Below are positions 52,695 through 62,871 of a DNA stretch of 64,000 nt, one piece after another (the stretch's first letter is position 1; each line of letters opens with the position of its first letter). Below the pieces are notes generated by a model. That model was given only the letters and a program-made list of their open reading frames with translations. It was not told where the DNA came from and did no database searches. The position numbers were made by a program, and so were the translations under genes. The stretch is from Ciceribacter sp. L1K22 (GTDB taxonomy: Bacteria; Pseudomonadota; Alphaproteobacteria; Rhizobiales; Rhizobiaceae): positions 1,997,541 through 2,061,540 of the forward strand of contig NZ_JAGFPK010000001.1 of the NCBI RefSeq assembly GCF_017599385.1, in the 5' to 3' direction.

Positions 52695-54935
52695 ATGCTG
52701 ACTGCCCTTACTATGCCGAAAATCCTCGACCACGCCATCGTCAAGATGCGTAACGCCGATCGCTTCACGGAAGGCGAGGTCCATTGGAAACCGAAGAAAC
52801 GCGACGAAGACGGCTGGACCTTCAGCAACGAAGCGAACCCCAACGACGAACGGTTCATGTTGCACCGCGAAGTCTACTCCAAGCTCCTGAGCGGTGCCGT
52901 GAAAATTCGCCACGGCTACAACGCACCGGAAAACCAACGCCTGCGGGCGATCTTTGGCGAGCAGACGACGATCGACAACATTGAAGGAAAGCGGCGGCCC
53001 TTGGCCTTGTTTCGCGAGCAGCTGATCAAGCGCTACGATGACGAATGCGTTGCTCTCGGCAAGAAGCCCCGGTGGTCAAAGGAAGAGTTCGAGGCAAAGC
53101 TCCGTGCCTGGCGCAAGGAGATCATTAGCGAAATGCTGGGGGACGATGACGGCGACGCCGAAAAGACTGCTACCCGCGCAGATCAGTCTATCGCGATTGA
53201 CGTCTTCTATGCGCCCTCCATCAAGACGTTCCGTCGCGATTACAAGCGCTATCACGCCTGCGGTGCGGAGGTCCTCGGTATCGTCCACCGCCACCACGGT
53301 CCTGGACTTCATCTTAGGAAGGTGGATGCCGACTCGGTGGCTTTTGCCCACAAAGAGGCGCTGAACTACATGACGGACCCAAAGCCGAGCATGGCCGAGG
53401 TCTACCGCAACTACGTCGCCAAACTGGCAGAGGTGAACGCAGAGCGGATCACGCCGCTCCTCAAGGTCACGAGGCACAAGTTCGAATCGATCATCTCGAA
53501 GTTCGACGCTTTCGATAAATGGGACGGCCGTCACGGACGCGCGTCGGCGCTCAAACGTTTCGGTATGGTCAAGCGAGGCATCAATGCGCTTGCGGTTGGC
53601 GAGCGGATCGAAATCGACTTCTGGAACGTCGATCTGATGACCCTGTTTGTTGAGACGGGGATGTGGGACATCCTGCCGCCGGCGTACAAGGAAGCGGTCG
53701 CTGGCAAGCGAATCTGGTTCGTGGCGGCGATCGACGTAGCCACGCGGTACATCCTCGCCTTCAGAGCGAGCCTGAATCCCAATGCGGTGTCGGCGGCCGC
53801 GGCTATCCGCATGATCATGTCCGACAAGCGTCACATCTCCGATTTCGTCGGAGCCGAGACGCCTTGGATCGGATTGGTCCAGCCTCGTGACATCTTCAGC
53901 GACAACGGCAAGGAATTCGCCAACGAGGTAGTGGAGGGCATCATGCGCGCCGCCAAGATCACCTTCAATCGCCCCCAGGCCGGAAATCCGAAGGCGCGCC
54001 CCTTTATCGAAAGCCTCTTCCATTCGATCGGTCCGCTGATCGCGGCGTATTTCACGGGCAGAACTTTCGGATCGGTGGCCGAAAAGGGCGACTACAATCC
54101 CGAGCATCAGATCAGCCTGCAGGTCGACGAGATGATCCGCCTCTTCACCGTCGCCATCTGCGACATCTACCACAACAAGCCGCACAGCGGACTTGGCGGC
54201 GGCACCCCGCACAATGCCTGGAGGCGAGCTGTTCAAGAGGATGGGATCGAATTCCCGAGCCAGGACCCCGAACAAATGCTCCACACCTTCGGTGTGAAGT
54301 TTAAGCGCCGCATCGGACAGTACGGCATCCCCTTCATGGGCGTTCCTTACGGAAACGAAGAGCTGCATCGCCAGCGGACGAAGTACGGCCAGATGGAGTT
54401 CGAGATCAAGGTTGATCCTGAGAACCTGGAGCACATTGCGGTGCGTGGCGACAAGGGCTGGTTTGTCGTCAGAAACCTCGTCGGTATTGGTCCCAATCTT
54501 TCTCTGGCTGAATGGATCGTCGCGCGGCGCGATATCCGCGCGCAGCACGCGTCTGAGGCTGAGGCTGGTCTGGCGGCGATGAACCGCGCCATCAATCGTC
54601 TCCGCGATACGGGAGCGGCGGCCGCACTTCGGGCCAATCTGACACCGCGCAACTTCACTGCGGAGCATTATCTGCTTGCCGAGGCCGAGCTGTTCGGAGC
54701 TTGGGAGGCCGTTCGGTCGGCTGATACGCCTAACGTCACGGCGTCGTTTTCTCTGCCCGATGATCCACTGCGGCAGGGGTCTGTCTCCACATCCAGTGCC
54801 GTGCCGGCGTTCCACGAAGAGCGTGAGAAGAGCGCGAGGAAAAAGAAGCGTGAGGACGCTGCCGCTGCCACGGCGAAGCCGCCTGAAGACACTGCAGCCT
54901 CCGAGCCTAACAACAATTACTACGAGGAGTACTGA
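52695..54935 (+). CDS. tnsB: TnsB-like DDE transposase
   Basis: A 746-aa transposase of the Mu/TnsB/TniA group (rve integrase core). The catalytic triad is in place: IEIDFWNVDLMTLF (Asp308 or Asp312), IFSDNGKEF (Asp403) and ARPFIESLFHSIG (Glu439), giving the DD(35)E spacing. A long helical N-terminal DNA-binding part and a C-terminal beta-barrel (residues about 530-600) with a charged tail follow the family plan. GAAAGGAGC precedes the ATG. It is co-transcribed with tnsC, 2 bases downstream. Confidence 0.9.
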   Translation: MLTALTMPKILDHAIVKMRNADRFTEGEVHWKPKKRDEDGWTFSNEANPNDERFMLHREVYSKLLSGAVKIRHGYNAPENQRLRAIFGEQTTIDNIEGKRRPLALFREQLIKRYDDECVALGKKPRWSKEEFEAKLRAWRKEIISEMLGDDDGDAEKTATRADQSIAIDVFYAPSIKTFRRDYKRYHACGAEVLGIVHRHHGPGLHLRKVDADSVAFAHKEALNYMTDPKPSMAEVYRNYVAKLAEVNAERITPLLKVTRHKFESIISKFDAFDKWDGRHGRASALKRFGMVKRGINALAVGERIEIDFWNVDLMTLFVETGMWDILPPAYKEAVAGKRIWFVAAIDVATRYILAFRASLNPNAVSAAAAIRMIMSDKRHISDFVGAETPWIGLVQPRDIFSDNGKEFANEVVEGIMRAAKITFNRPQAGNPKARPFIESLFHSIGPLIAAYFTGRTFGSVAEKGDYNPEHQISLQVDEMIRLFTVAICDIYHNKPHSGLGGGTPHNAWRRAVQEDGIEFPSQDPEQMLHTFGVKFKRRIGQYGIPFMGVPYGNEELHRQRTKYGQMEFEIKVDPENLEHIAVRGDKGWFVVRNLVGIGPNLSLAEWIVARRDIRAQHASEAEAGLAAMNRAINRLRDTGAAAALRANLTPRNFTAEHYLLAEAELFGAWEAVRSADTPNVTASFSLPDDPLRQGSVSTSSAVPAFHEEREKSARKKKREDAAAATAKPPEDTAASEPNNNYYEEY

Positions 54936-54937
54936 GT

Positions 54938-55924
54938 ATGGATACCATGACCATCGGACTTGATAACGGCGGCGGCAAGAAGCCGGATGTTTACGACTAC
55001 ATCGAAAACCCGGGCGACAAGATGTTGACCGAGATGTTGCGGGAGCTGATCGACAACGTCGAGCTTTGCCGCAGTGGTATCGGATCACGACGTCGTGCCC
55101 TCTTCTTGGTAGGGGGATCAGGCACTGGAAAATCGACGGCGTTGAAGCACCATTTCCGTTTGATGCCCGAATTCCAGCCGCGGGTGAACGAGTATGGCGA
55201 GGAGGTACGGCCGCTCCTCAGCCTGGAAGCGCCTAAGCCCTGTGGGACGAAGGATTTCGCCGTGGCTATCCTGGATGCGATCGGGGTGCCGTCGAAGGCT
55301 AGACAGACCGAAGCCGAACTCTATGCGACTGTGAAAACCCAGTTCCGGGAACGCGGGATCATCTATCTGCACGTCGACGAAGCTCAGCATCTCCGCCGGC
55401 ACTCTAGTAGCCAAGCGATCCTTGATGTCCAAGACCGCATCAAGAGCCTGATGCAGATCGCTGACTGGCCGTTGCATATGATCTTCTCTGGCGTCCCGGA
55501 CCTCGCCGATCTGCTGAAGGGCGGCGACGCTCAGGTGAAGAACCGGTCGTTGATCATGCGGTTCGTGCCTTTGAGCCTGCCCAACAACCGAGCGGACGTC
55601 CAACGCGTGCTTACAGATATCGTCGAAACCAGGTGCGGGCTGGTCCTCCCTGACGAACTCCTCACTGATGATTTCCTGGGGCGGCTGTGCTGGGCCAACA
55701 GCGGCAGCTTCGGTGAGATTGTCACGGCAGTTCAAGGAGCGTGCTTCCTGGCGATGAGCAAGGGCAAGGATACGGTCGACCGCCGCGCTTTCGCCTTCAA
55801 CTACTCACGCACCAGCGGGTGTCTGCCGAACGACAACATCTACACGGCTGCCCGATGGAGTGAGATCGATCCCGCATACTCTGTCGCCGATCTCTGGACC
55901 CCTGCAAAGAAGGGAAGCAAGTGA
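54938..55924 (+). CDS. tnsC: TnsC/TniB-like AAA+ transposition regulator
   Basis: A 328-aa AAA+ ATPase with Walker A LVGGSGTGKST (Lys65) and Walker B IIYLHVDEAQH (Asp147, Glu148), sensor region MIFSGVPDLADLL. TnsC/TniB links target recognition by TniQ to activation of the transposase. Length is like TniB, shorter than E. coli TnsC. GAGGAG sits before the ATG, and the stop overlaps the tniQ start (TGATG). Confidence 0.88.
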   Translation: MDTMTIGLDNGGGKKPDVYDYIENPGDKMLTEMLRELIDNVELCRSGIGSRRRALFLVGGSGTGKSTALKHHFRLMPEFQPRVNEYGEEVRPLLSLEAPKPCGTKDFAVAILDAIGVPSKARQTEAELYATVKTQFRERGIIYLHVDEAQHLRRHSSSQAILDVQDRIKSLMQIADWPLHMIFSGVPDLADLLKGGDAQVKNRSLIMRFVPLSLPNNRADVQRVLTDIVETRCGLVLPDELLTDDFLGRLCWANSGSFGEIVTAVQGACFLAMSKGKDTVDRRAFAFNYSRTSGCLPNDNIYTAARWSEIDPAYSVADLWTPAKKGSK

Positions 55925-57735
55925 TGGTCCTGCCTGTAACCCTCGAGTACCACGCCGATGAGACTGCGATCGATTTCGTAGCACGTCTTGCCGCGGCAAA
56001 TGGGTTCTCATCCTTGCGGTCGTTCCTTGGCCACACGGACGTCACGGCGAGGGCTATCGTAAAAGGTGATGCCGACGCCTTGGCTTTGGTCACCGAGTGG
56101 TCGGGTGTTTCGGTGTCGCGCCTCCAGACACTGGCGGTGGTGGCTTCAGGTGCCGGGGAAACCTGGCGAATGGGTCATGCTACCCTGAGCAAGGATATGC
56201 GGCTCGGACGGAGGCACCGTCTCTGTGCGCGGTGCGTCATGGAGGATAGGAAAAGGATGTCGGGGCGTAATGTGTCCCGAGCCTATCGCCGCGCGTGGTG
56301 GAGTGTTCGGGGAATCGAAGGCTGCCACCTTCATGATTGCGCTTTGCTTGAGGTGTCGGTGGGTTCCGAGGATGACGTTCATGACTTCCCTCGGTTCGTG
56401 GAAGCCAACCTCGCACAAATTGAGGCTGCAGGTGCCGCTCCCCTCCCTAGCCGGCAGCCGATGCTTGATCGATATCTGCGGGAGCGGGTGTTCCAGGGTG
56501 GCGGAGCCAGCTTCCTGGACGCGCTCGACGTGCACGTCGCGGCCGAATTCTCACGCTATCTCGGCGACGTACTTGCACTTCATCAGGTCCGTGAATGGAT
56601 GTCTGAGGGGACCGATCTGCGTGAATGGGGATTCTGTCTCGCCATGAAAGGTGAAGATGAAATTCGGCGGACAATCGCGCAGGTGATTGATCGTGATCGC
56701 CCTATGGCAAAGTACGTAGGACAGGTGTTGGGTCCTATGGCCCAATGGCTCCGTCGAAACCTTTGCAAGGACGCTTACCAGCCGATCGTGGACCTCATGC
56801 AGGATATCCTCGTGCGCAACATGCCGTTTGGACCGGGACAGACCATCCTCAGACCTGTCGAAGTCCGCTATTTGCACAGCGTTACCTCTGCGCACGCCGA
56901 GCATGGCCTCACGCACGATCGGATCAGAGCCTTGATGAGGGCAAATGATCCTAGCTTCCGTAACGGTCTATCTGACGCCTGCACATACTTCGATGCCGGC
57001 GCACTACGGCCAATCCTGGAGGCGGCCAGTGATACCCTGACGGCCACGGAAGCCAGTGCGGCACTCGGTATGCGAGAGGAACGCGTTCATGACCTCCTTG
57101 AGGCGGGTATCCTGACGCAAGTTGAAACGCGTTCCCCCGATGAACGGACATACACCCGCATCCGCAAGGAGGCTGTGGAAGACTTGAAGCACCGATTGGA
57201 GCTGAAGATGACGGAGGTCGCGCAAAGCGAAGGCCTAATTCCCTTGGTTGCCGCCTCTAGAACGTGGCGTCGCCCGTTCCACAAACTCGTCGCGATGATC
57301 CTCGAAGGGACGCTAGCGGCATCTATCGTTCCGGGATCAGCACCCGTGCTTCAAAGAGCACGCGTGGCAGCGGACGCCCTGAAACTTGACGTCAGCCCGC
57401 TAGGTGGGAGTAATGATGACCTGATGCGGCTAAAGGAGGTCGAAATTGCGCTCGCGACAACGACCAGCACGGTCGCGGACCTCATCAAGCGCGGCTATCT
57501 TCGTCAGAGAACCATCCGCCGTGAAACAGGCAGAACAGTGAGGTTCGTTGAGCGATGTTCATTGGCGGAGTTTCAGGCAGCGTATGCGTCCCTGACTGAG
57601 ATCGCGAAGTATCGTAGTGGCTATAGGGCGGCCATCAAGGCTGAACTAGACTCTGTTGGAATCGCCCCCATCTTTGAACCCGAAGGGTTCATCGCACGGT
57701 TCTACAGGAGAACTGACGTTACTAGCTTCATGTAG
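55924..57735 (+). CDS. tniQ: TniQ/TnsD-family target-selection protein
   Basis: A 603-aa protein of the TniQ/TnsD family. The zinc-finger pattern is visible: RLCARCVMEDRKRM and GIEGCHLHDCALLEV (CxxC and CxxH). The long C-terminal region with helix-turn-helix-like repeats (LTATEASAALGMREERVHDL, MILEGTLAASIVPGSA) resembles TnsD in size more than the short TniQ of Tn402-like elements. TnsD-type proteins bind a chromosomal attachment site such as the end of glmS or tRNA genes. tRNA-Arg at 39.3 kb is a reasonable candidate target. It is the last gene of the operon. Confidence 0.85.
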   Translation: MVLPVTLEYHADETAIDFVARLAAANGFSSLRSFLGHTDVTARAIVKGDADALALVTEWSGVSVSRLQTLAVVASGAGETWRMGHATLSKDMRLGRRHRLCARCVMEDRKRMSGRNVSRAYRRAWWSVRGIEGCHLHDCALLEVSVGSEDDVHDFPRFVEANLAQIEAAGAAPLPSRQPMLDRYLRERVFQGGGASFLDALDVHVAAEFSRYLGDVLALHQVREWMSEGTDLREWGFCLAMKGEDEIRRTIAQVIDRDRPMAKYVGQVLGPMAQWLRRNLCKDAYQPIVDLMQDILVRNMPFGPGQTILRPVEVRYLHSVTSAHAEHGLTHDRIRALMRANDPSFRNGLSDACTYFDAGALRPILEAASDTLTATEASAALGMREERVHDLLEAGILTQVETRSPDERTYTRIRKEAVEDLKHRLELKMTEVAQSEGLIPLVAASRTWRRPFHKLVAMILEGTLAASIVPGSAPVLQRARVAADALKLDVSPLGGSNDDLMRLKEVEIALATTTSTVADLIKRGYLRQRTIRRETGRTVRFVERCSLAEFQAAYASLTEIAKYRSGYRAAIKAELDSVGIAPIFEPEGFIARFYRRTDVTSFM

Positions 57736-57767
57736 GGCCGACCCAGTCCAAATGCATTTCAGCTTTC

Positions 57768-57789
57768 AACCCGCTTCGGCGGGTTTTTT
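57768..57789 (+). terminator. Rho-independent terminator after tniQ
   Basis: Stem AACCCGC (57768-57774) / GCGGGTT (57779-57785), loop TTCG, followed by six T, 33 bases after the tniQ stop. Confidence 0.93.
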
Positions 57790-57927
57790 AGTGCCTATAC
57801 CTGGAAGATGCCCACATCAAATGCCGCGACATGCCCCGGTCATTTTGGAAGCCCCGGAAAAAGCTTAGTGTTTTCAATGAGCCGTAGGCGAAGATGGCCA
57901 AACCATCACCGCGTAATCAGTTCGCTT

Positions 57928-58140
57928 TCACGCCGCCCCCGCCGGATCGCCGCCCGGCATCAGTGCCGGGTCGACCGCCGTCTTGCGTTTCACGTCATCC
58001 TCGACGCCCGCGCCGTCGGGCCGGACGCGCTTGCTCTCGTCGGCTTCCGGATGCGTGCCATCAGAGACGCTGCCGGGATGCGGGTCTTCGACATTGGGAT
58101 CAGGCGTGGCGGACGGCTGGCTCTTTGGATTCTGTGACAT
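57928..58140 (-). CDS. Small hydrophilic hypothetical protein
   Basis: A 70-aa Pro/Asp/Glu-rich, probably disordered protein (MSQNPKSQPSATPDPNVEDP start). AGGAGA precedes the ATG at 58140 at ideal spacing, so it is likely translated. GC content and codon use match the core chromosome, so it lies outside the island. No family recognised; similar short disordered proteins are frequent in rhizobia. Confidence 0.6.
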   Translation of the reverse strand: MSQNPKSQPSATPDPNVEDPHPGSVSDGTHPEADESKRVRPDGAGVEDDVKRKTAVDPALMPGGDPAGAA

Positions 58141-58294
58141 AATCTTCTCCTGTTTCGTGAGCCAATGCGCGCGTCTCGGGAAAGTTCCGCGTGGACAACC
58201 TGTCACGTTCGATCACGGTTGAGAAATCCGGGCTTCCCGCTGGAACTTCGCCGTGTCAGCATGGTTGTTGATGCATGTCCCCATGGAGGCGTTG

Positions 58295-58603
58295 ATGACC
58301 GACAGAGAACAGCAGATTCGCGAACGGGCCTATGCCCTCTGGCAGGAGCAGGGCGAGGCTGACGGCTTGCACGAGAGCCATTGGCACCAGGCCGAGAAAG
58401 AGATCGATCGGGAGTACGGCGAGGGCACGATCTCCGGCGACACGCCCCCGGGTCTTTCTCCGGAAGCGCCCCAGGCCGGCATGGAAAACGCCCCGGTGGC
58501 CGCGCCGGCCAAGAGCAAGGCAAAGGCTAGGTCATCCAAGCCGGCCGCGCCGACCGACGGCGTACACATGGGCGCGATCCCGGGTGATCCCGTGATCCGC
58601 TAA
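58295..58603 (+). CDS. DUF2934 family protein
   Basis: A 102-aa protein. Residues 1-40 (MTDREQQIRERAYALWQEQG, HESHWHQAEKEI) are the DUF2934 motif. The rest is an Ala/Pro/Lys-rich tail. GGAGG is 6 bases before the ATG at 58295. Function is unknown; these small proteins are widespread in rhizobia. Confidence 0.8.
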   Translation: MTDREQQIRERAYALWQEQGEADGLHESHWHQAEKEIDREYGEGTISGDTPPGLSPEAPQAGMENAPVAAPAKSKAKARSSKPAAPTDGVHMGAIPGDPVIR

Positions 58604-58781
58604 AGGACGGTATACCAGGCGACGAAGCGCTTTCCTGCGGGAGAGCGTTTTGTCCATGCGATATGCGCGATCACGCTTGTCGCAGCAGGCGAGGTGGGTC
58701 GATGGCTTTTCACCTTCACCCTCCCTTAACCAATCTGCCGCACACCCTTAGGGACCCGTTGATCAACGAACGAGTCCCGCA

Positions 58782-59558
58782 ATGGCCCGCTCCGCGCAGT
58801 CAAGACGTTCAAAGCCCCGCAGCCGCCGCAAGACGGCGCCGGTCCGTTCGGGCGGAGGCCTGTGGTCCTGGATCCTGATTTTGGGCGTCGTCGCCGGTGG
58901 CATCGCCGCCTACGAGCGGCGCGACCAGCTGCCGCGCGAAATCGCCTCTCTCCTGCCGGCGCCGGAGCGAACAGATCGCGTCGGCGAGAAGCCGAAGCGG
59001 CAGGCGGCGGAGCGGACGACGCCGAAACCTCCGAAACCCGTTCAGAAGTCCACCGACGTCGCGCGGCGGTCGGAACGCCCGATTCCGAAGCCGCTCGCCC
59101 GTCCTGACGACATCACCACGGCGGCGGTAACGCCGCCCGCGCCAATTCCCGCCGTTCCGGTCGGCAAGCCGGGCGCGACGGTGGAGAAGGCCTCGCTGCC
59201 GCAGGGCGGCCTGACGGGCAAGGGCCATTCCGGCCGCTTCTATTTCTGCGGCACCTCTGGCCTCGACAGCTGCGTCGCGCGGGGAGATACGTTCTGGTAC
59301 CACAAGAGCCGTGTCACGCTGGCCGACATCGTCGCGCCGGCGACGGAAGGTGCGAGATGTCAGCAGGAGCGGGACCTGGGTTTCGCCGCGCAGGTGCGGC
59401 TCAGGGAACTGCTGAATGCCGGCAGCTTCGAACTGGCGGCCGCGGGCGAGGGCAGTCATCGAATCGTCAGCCGCAACGGAAAGTCGTTGGGCGCCGTTCT
59501 CGTCGCGGAGGGCCTGGCCCGTCCGCGCGGTTCGGCGGCAAGGTCGTGGTGCCCCTGA
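58782..59558 (+). CDS. Membrane-anchored thermonuclease-family (SNase-like) protein
   Basis: A 258-aa protein: basic N-terminus, one membrane segment (SWILILGVVAGGIAAYE), a long Pro/Lys-rich periplasmic linker (residues about 55-140), and a C-terminal SNase-like domain (CVARGDTFWYHKSRVTLADI, ARCQQERDLGFAAQVRLREL, LVAEGLARP). The catalytic Arg/Asp/Glu set of staphylococcal nuclease is not obviously complete, so nuclease activity is uncertain. The family is standard upstream of aap genes in rhizobia. Confidence 0.7.
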   Translation: MARSAQSRRSKPRSRRKTAPVRSGGGLWSWILILGVVAGGIAAYERRDQLPREIASLLPAPERTDRVGEKPKRQAAERTTPKPPKPVQKSTDVARRSERPIPKPLARPDDITTAAVTPPAPIPAVPVGKPGATVEKASLPQGGLTGKGHSGRFYFCGTSGLDSCVARGDTFWYHKSRVTLADIVAPATEGARCQQERDLGFAAQVRLRELLNAGSFELAAAGEGSHRIVSRNGKSLGAVLVAEGLARPRGSAARSWCP

Positions 59559-59580
59559 TCCTGTCAACATGAGCCAAAGA

Positions 59581-59606
59581 AAAAGGCCCGCGCGAGGCGA
59601 GCCTTC
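59581..59606 (-). terminator. Terminator of the aap operon
   Basis: Read on the minus strand, AAGGCTCGC / GCGCGGGCCTT form an imperfect stem followed by a T-run, 26 bases beyond the aapP stop. It is also in a position to stop convergent transcription from the SNase-like gene. Confidence 0.6.
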
Positions 59607-59631
59607 CTGATTCTCAACGATCGTGTTCCAC

Positions 59632-60405
<774 letters not shown>

Positions 60406-60428
60406 GGTGATTCCCCTTGAATGAGTTC

Positions 60429-61580
60429 TTATCGTTTGTGTCCGGTGTCGAGGTGCCGCTCCATGAAGGCGGAGTAACGCGACATACCGAAGCAGAACAG
60501 CCAGAAAATGAAGCCGGCGAAGATCAGGCCGGTGATCGGCGTGACCGGCGTAATCCAGTTCGCATCCCGGAAATTGAGCTGCACGATGCCGAGCAGGTCG
60601 AACATGCCGATGATCGAGACCAGCGAGGTATCCTTGAACAGTCCGATGAACGTGTTGACGATACCGGGAATGACGAGCTTGATCGCCTGCGGCAGGATGA
60701 TCAGCTGCGTCGTCTGCCAGTAGCTGAGGCCGAGCGAATCGGCACCTTCATACTGACCCTTCGGGATCGCCTGCAGGCCGCCGCGGATGACTTCGGCCAT
60801 GTAGGCGGAGGCGAACAGGGCGACCCCCACCAGCGCGCGGAGGAAGTTGTCGATCGTCCAGCCGGTGGGCAGGAAGAGCGGCAGCATCACGTTCGCCATG
60901 AAGAGAACGGTAATCAGCGGCACGCCGCGCACCACTTCGATGAATGTGACGCAGAGGAACTTGATCACCGGTAGGTTCGATCGTCGGCCGAGCGCCAGAA
61001 GGATGCCGAGCGGCAAGGATACGGCGATGCCGACGAAGGACAGGATCAGCGTCACCATCAGTCCGCCCCACAGCGTCGTCTCGACCCGCTCGAGGCCGAG
61101 GCCACCGTGCAACAGCCAGAAGGCGACGAAGGGGAAGATCACGAACAGCAGAAGCGCGTTGAGACCCTTGCGCGGCAGCTTCGGGATCAGCAGCGGGACG
61201 AGAAGCGCGACGAACAGGACGGCGACCAGGATCGGCCGCCAGCGCTCTTCGAGCGGATAGCGCCCGAACATGAACTGTCCGAAACGCTCCTCGACGAAGG
61301 CCCAGCATGCGCCGCTCCAGCCTTCCGGCTGAATGCCGCCCTGAGGGATGGTGGCGCAGACAGAACGGTCCGAGCCGACCCAGCTTGCTTGGATGAACAG
61401 CCAGTTGAGGATGCCGGGGAGCGTCCAGAGCAGAAGCGCGAGCGCCACGATGGTGAGCACCGTGTCCTTGGGCGTCGCGAGCAGATTGGCTCTTATCCAG
61501 CCGCTGACTGTGCCCTGACTGATCGGGGCGGGGCGTGGATCGAGCATGTCCTGACGGACAAAGGCTTTTTGTGTTGCCAT
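60429..61580 (-). CDS. aapM: General L-amino acid ABC transporter permease AapM
   Basis: A 383-aa inner-membrane permease, longer than most amino-acid permeases as is typical of AapM. It has several N-terminal helices, an extended periplasmic region with two cysteines, and the C-terminal permease core with the EAA loop ([40 protein letters not shown]). It starts 3 bases after aapQ, so the two are coupled. Confidence 0.92.
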   Translation of the reverse strand: MATQKAFVRQDMLDPRPAPISQGTVSGWIRANLLATPKDTVLTIVALALLLWTLPGILNWLFIQASWVGSDRSVCATIPQGGIQPEGWSGACWAFVEERFGQFMFGRYPLEERWRPILVAVLFVALLVPLLIPKLPRKGLNALLLFVIFPFVAFWLLHGGLGLERVETTLWGGLMVTLILSFVGIAVSLPLGILLALGRRSNLPVIKFLCVTFIEVVRGVPLITVLFMANVMLPLFLPTGWTIDNFLRALVGVALFASAYMAEVIRGGLQAIPKGQYEGADSLGLSYWQTTQLIILPQAIKLVIPGIVNTFIGLFKDTSLVSIIGMFDLLGIVQLNFRDANWITPVTPITGLIFAGFIFWLFCFGMSRYSAFMERHLDTGHKR

Positions 61581-61583
61581 CGG

Positions 61584-62777
61584 TTAGCGCTCCACCAGGG
61601 CCATTCTGGCATTGAACCAGTTCATGAAAACGGACGTCGCCAGGCTGATCGAGAGGTAGACGACCATCCAGATCGACACGACCTCGACAGCCTGTCCGGT
61701 CTGGTTGAGCGTCGTTCCGCCTGTCGCGACGAGATCGGGAAAGCCGATCGCCGCGGCGAGGGAGGAGTTCTTCGTCAGATTGAGATACTGGCTGGTGAGC
61801 GGCGGAATGATGATCCGCATCGCCTGCGGCACGACCACGAGACGTGTCGCCTGGCTGGGTTGAAGGCCGAGCGCGGCGGACGCCTCGCTCTGGCCCTTCG
61901 CCACGCCGCGAATGCCGGCGCGGATCGTTTCGGCGATGAAGGACGCGGTGTAGAAGGACAGCGCCAGATAAAGCGCCACGAATTCCGGCCCGAGAACAGC
62001 ACCACCCGTAAGGTTGAAGCGTCCGAGTTCCGGAAAGCTGAAGCTGAGCGGCCAACCGACCGCGGCAAACGCCAGCACGGGAAGGCCGACGATCAGGCCG
62101 AGCGACGCCCAGCCCACGGGAAACTGCTGTCCCGTAGCCGCCTGACGGGCCTTGGCCCAGCGCGCCATGACGATGGCGGCGACGATAGCGACCCCGAATG
62201 CGATCGGCAGCACGATGGAGCCGTCACCCCACGAGGGCTTCGGAATGGCGAGGCCGCGATTGTTGAGGAACATGCCGAAGGGCAATTCAAGAGATTCGCG
62301 AACCTGGGGCAGGGTGCTCAAGACACCGGAATACCAGAAGAAGATGACGAGCAGCACCGGGATGTTGCGGAACACCTCGACGTAAACGGTGCAAAGCCTT
62401 GCGATCAGCCAATTGCCCGAGAGACGGCCGATGCCGATGATGAAGCCGACGATCGTGGCGGTGATGATGCCGGTGACCGCAACCAGTACCGTGTTGAGAA
62501 AGCCGACGAGAAGGGCACGGCCGTACGTCGAGTCGCTGGAATATTCGATCATCGACTGGCCGATGTCGAAACCGGCGCGGCTGTCAAGGAAGTCGAAGCC
62601 CGAGGCGGTGCCGGATCGAGCGAGGTTTTCGGCCGTATTTCCGGTCACCCAGATCACGAAGATGACGGTCAGCAGCGCAGTCAGGATCTGGAAGAATATC
62701 GCGCGGACCGTTGGATTGTAGATATAGCTGCTAAGCGTTCCCCGTTCCGCCGGCGCGCTCAAGGCGTGGTCAGTCAT
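61584..62777 (-). CDS. aapQ: General L-amino acid ABC transporter permease AapQ
   Basis: A 397-aa inner-membrane permease, the heterodimer partner of AapM. The conserved core is in place: FRNIPVLLVIFFWYSGVLST, YTASFIAETIRAGIRGVAKG and the EAA region ALGLQPSQATRLVVVPQAMR. GGGGA precedes the ATG at 62777. An attenuator-like hairpin lies between it and aapJ. Confidence 0.93.
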   Translation of the reverse strand: MTDHALSAPAERGTLSSYIYNPTVRAIFFQILTALLTVIFVIWVTGNTAENLARSGTASGFDFLDSRAGFDIGQSMIEYSSDSTYGRALLVGFLNTVLVAVTGIITATIVGFIIGIGRLSGNWLIARLCTVYVEVFRNIPVLLVIFFWYSGVLSTLPQVRESLELPFGMFLNNRGLAIPKPSWGDGSIVLPIAFGVAIVAAIVMARWAKARQAATGQQFPVGWASLGLIVGLPVLAFAAVGWPLSFSFPELGRFNLTGGAVLGPEFVALYLALSFYTASFIAETIRAGIRGVAKGQSEASAALGLQPSQATRLVVVPQAMRIIIPPLTSQYLNLTKNSSLAAAIGFPDLVATGGTTLNQTGQAVEVVSIWMVVYLSISLATSVFMNWFNARMALVER

Positions 62778-62825
62778 TGGCCAGTCCCCTGTGGTTCTTT
62801 TCGAACCTTATTGTGTCGTCGTCAG

Positions 62826-62859
62826 GCAAAAAGGCCGGGGCGCGGCAGACGCCCCGGCC
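62826..62859 (-). terminator. Intercistronic terminator/attenuator between aapJ and aapQ
   Basis: Perfect 10-bp stem GGCCGGGGCG (62833-62842) with complement 62850-62859, loop 7 bases. On the minus strand it is followed by five T. It lies 12 bases after the aapJ stop, a position that would let only part of the transcripts continue into aapQMP and so raise the amount of binding protein. Confidence 0.85.
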
Positions 62860-62871
62860 GATATCAGCGGA

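Larger units (their letters stand above)
39410..57790. mobile_element. Accessory island with Tn7-like transposition operon, ends not defined
   Basis: Between tRNA-Arg and the core aap region lies about 18 kb of lower-GC sequence with codon use unlike the flanks. It carries a tnsA-tnsB-tnsC-tniQ operon at its right side and modification, protease and toxin genes as probable cargo. No tyrosine or serine integrase is present, so the transposition genes are the only visible mobility system. I could not find matching terminal inverted repeats or a target-site duplication, and more than one insertion event may be stacked here. The limits given are the last base of the tRNA and the terminator after tniQ. 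Confidence 0.65.

Noticed and set aside
47693..57790. CRISPR-associated transposon
   Set aside because: There is no cas gene and no regularly spaced repeat array anywhere in the window. TniQ is TnsD-sized, which fits site-specific and not guide-RNA targeting.
39389..57927. Tyrosine-recombinase type island with an attR copy of the tRNA-Arg 3' end
   Set aside because: No integrase gene is present, and I found no duplicate of the tRNA 3' sequence near 57.7-57.9 kb.
57790..57927. Transposon right end
   Set aside because: I looked for TGT..ACA ends, copies of the TTCGC blocks seen at 47.8 kb, and a 5-bp duplication, but found no convincing match by eye.
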